Below, piece by piece: positions 62,952-64,000 of a DNA stretch of 64,000 nucleotides (positions within the stretch are counted from its first letter, which is position 1; every line of letters begins with the position of its first letter). Source of the stretch: Luteolibacter sp. Y139 (GTDB lineage: Bacteria > Verrucomicrobiota > Verrucomicrobiia > Verrucomicrobiales > Akkermansiaceae); NCBI RefSeq assembly GCF_038066715.1, contig NZ_JBBUKT010000002.1, positions 772,607 through 836,606 of the forward strand, given 5' to 3'. Made by a program: the position numbers and the translations under genes. Under the pieces are notes generated by a model that had not been told where the DNA came from, did not search any database, and worked only from the letters and a program-made list of their open reading frames with translations.

Positions 62952-63923
62952 ATGACACCCGAAGAAAAAGGAACCTCTCTGTGGTACGATGCCTGGTTGC
63001 GCCTGCGCCGCAACCGCGCTGCCATGGTCGGCATCGTCATCCTCGCGCTCATCGTCTTCACCTGTGTGGTGCTGCCCTGGGTCGGCGATTTCCTGAAGGA
63101 CCCTAACAAGACCGATCTGGTCCACCGCAATCTACGGCCCGGCAGCGAACATTGGTTCGGGACCGACCACCTCGGCCGCGATCTTTTCGCGCGGGTGATC
63201 TTCGGCGGCCGCATCTCCATCGCCGTCGGACTCATCACCACCTTTGTCGCCGTCACCATCGGCGTGGTCTGGGGTGCCGTGGCTGGCTACGTCGGTGGCA
63301 GCACCGATGCCCTCCTGATGCGCATCGTGGATATTCTCTACGCTCTGCCCTTCCTGGTCATCATTATCCTTCTCAAGAAGATCTTGGAACCCATGACCGA
63401 TGATCTCACCGAGTCGACCGTGAATCTCATCGCGGGCAAGGAAGCCCCGCTGAAGAAACTGAGCGACACCCGCAACTGGGTCGAGCCTCTGACCACTCTC
63501 GTGCCGGTCTTCATCGCAATCGGCGCGCTATCCTGGCTCACCGTCTCGCGCATCGTTCGCGCCCAAGTGCAAAGCGTCGCCAGCCTCGACTACGTGGAAG
63601 CCGCGCGCTCGCTCGGCCTCGGCCACCTCCGCATCCTCTTCCGCCACATCCTGCCGAATTCGCTCGGCCCCATCATCGTCTACACCACGCTCACCATCCC
63701 CGGCGTGATGATGTTCGAGGCCACCCTATCCTTCCTCGGCCTCGGCGTGAAAGCGCCTAACAGCTCATGGGGCGTCCTCATCCAGGAGGGCGCGAACTTC
63801 ATGCTCACCAACCCGATGCAGCTCTTTTTCCCATCCCTCTTCTTCTCGCTGACCTTGTTCTCCCTGAACTTCCTCGGCGACGGCCTGCGCGATGCGCTCG
63901 ACCCGAAGGCATCGAAGGATTGA
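62952..63923 (+). CDS. oppC: Oligopeptide ABC transporter permease OppC-like
   Basis: A 323-residue permease. It opens with a cytoplasmic N-terminus and one helix (RRNRAAMVGIVILALIVFTCVVLP). The segment HWFGTDHLGRDLFARVIFGGRISIAVGLITTF is the OppC-type entry to the permease core. GGSTDALLMRIVDILYALPFLVIIILL follows. A roughly 45-residue loop insertion (LEPMTDDLTESTVNLIAGKEAPLKKLSDTRNWVEPL) precedes the EAA loop VEAARSLGLGHLRILFRHILPNSLGPIIV. The final motif is ATLSFLGLGVKAPNSSWGVLIQEGANFM. Its transporter needs two ATPases. None is encoded in the last 77 bases, so they lie beyond the window or are borrowed from the divergent operon. Confidence 0.95.
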   Translation: MTPEEKGTSLWYDAWLRLRRNRAAMVGIVILALIVFTCVVLPWVGDFLKDPNKTDLVHRNLRPGSEHWFGTDHLGRDLFARVIFGGRISIAVGLITTFVAVTIGVVWGAVAGYVGGSTDALLMRIVDILYALPFLVIIILLKKILEPMTDDLTESTVNLIAGKEAPLKKLSDTRNWVEPLTTLVPVFIAIGALSWLTVSRIVRAQVQSVASLDYVEAARSLGLGHLRILFRHILPNSLGPIIVYTTLTIPGVMMFEATLSFLGLGVKAPNSSWGVLIQEGANFMLTNPMQLFFPSLFFSLTLFSLNFLGDGLRDALDPKASKD

Positions 63924-64000
63924 GGAAGTCGATCGGAGCATGAGATCCCGCTGAATTATTTCGGCCCGCATCGCCAACCATAGTGGTCCGCACTCTCCGA

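Overview
The window is high-GC, gene-dense bacterial DNA with few intergenic gaps, many 4-base ATGA stop/start overlaps and few recognisable Shine-Dalgarno sites. Gene content points to the Verrucomicrobiota, probably a Verrucomicrobiales/Luteolibacter-like organism. This placement is inferred from the mix of LptD and Lnt (a diderm cell), several large glycoside hydrolases, a plant-type PFK, Zn-ribbon metallopeptidases and sigma/anti-sigma modules. It does not rest on any rRNA. No phage, transposase, CRISPR array or rRNA operon was seen.

Layout. 1-6.4 kb: a tRNA-Asp with hairpin terminators, a minus-strand yebC-glycerate kinase-fabD operon, a small heat-shock protein, two small exported proteins and a TIGR01777 epimerase. 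6.4-12.7 kb: lptD, a nitroreductase, small proteins, a SnoaL-like protein, then an exported protein followed by an ECF sigma factor with a small membrane partner. 12.7-30 kb: a long plus-strand cluster: PFK, Ca2+/H+ exchanger, D-lactate dehydrogenase, GlgX, GlgP, a three-part fusion (cyclic-nucleotide-binding-like domain + acetate kinase + PduL phosphotransacylase), a discoidin/(alpha/alpha)6-barrel protein and a GH94-type phosphorylase. Facing it on the minus strand are phosphohexomutase and Lnt. 33.7-43.7 kb: a 23S-type methyltransferase, a sigma/anti-sigma/PDZ trio, uvrA, ffh, a DUF433/DUF5615 pair, a polysaccharide deacetylase and two tandem microproteins. 43.8-47.5 kb: purD, an unknown gene, pyrR, an unknown membrane protein and pyrB. 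47.6-53.2 kb: an exported GH35 beta-galactosidase divergent from a fucose-isomerase-like protein, then a Zn metallopeptidase. 53.2-64 kb: a Yej-type peptide ABC transporter on the minus strand, divergent from a second substrate-binding-protein/permease set whose ATPases are not in the window.

How the genes fit together. The 12.7-34 kb block reads as a storage-sugar-to-fermentation module. GlgX and GlgP release glucose-1-phosphate, and the GH94 protein may do so from beta-glucans. Phosphohexomutase converts it to glucose-6-phosphate and PFK commits it to glycolysis. LDH and the AckA-PduL fusion then offer lactate and acetate (ATP-yielding) exits. The fusion is the most unusual protein here. 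Other points worth attention are a MORN-like insertion in the YejE-type permease, an enriched CTAACA/TGTTAG hexamer, REP-like palindromes, and a UvrA whose first zinc module lacks a cysteine pair.
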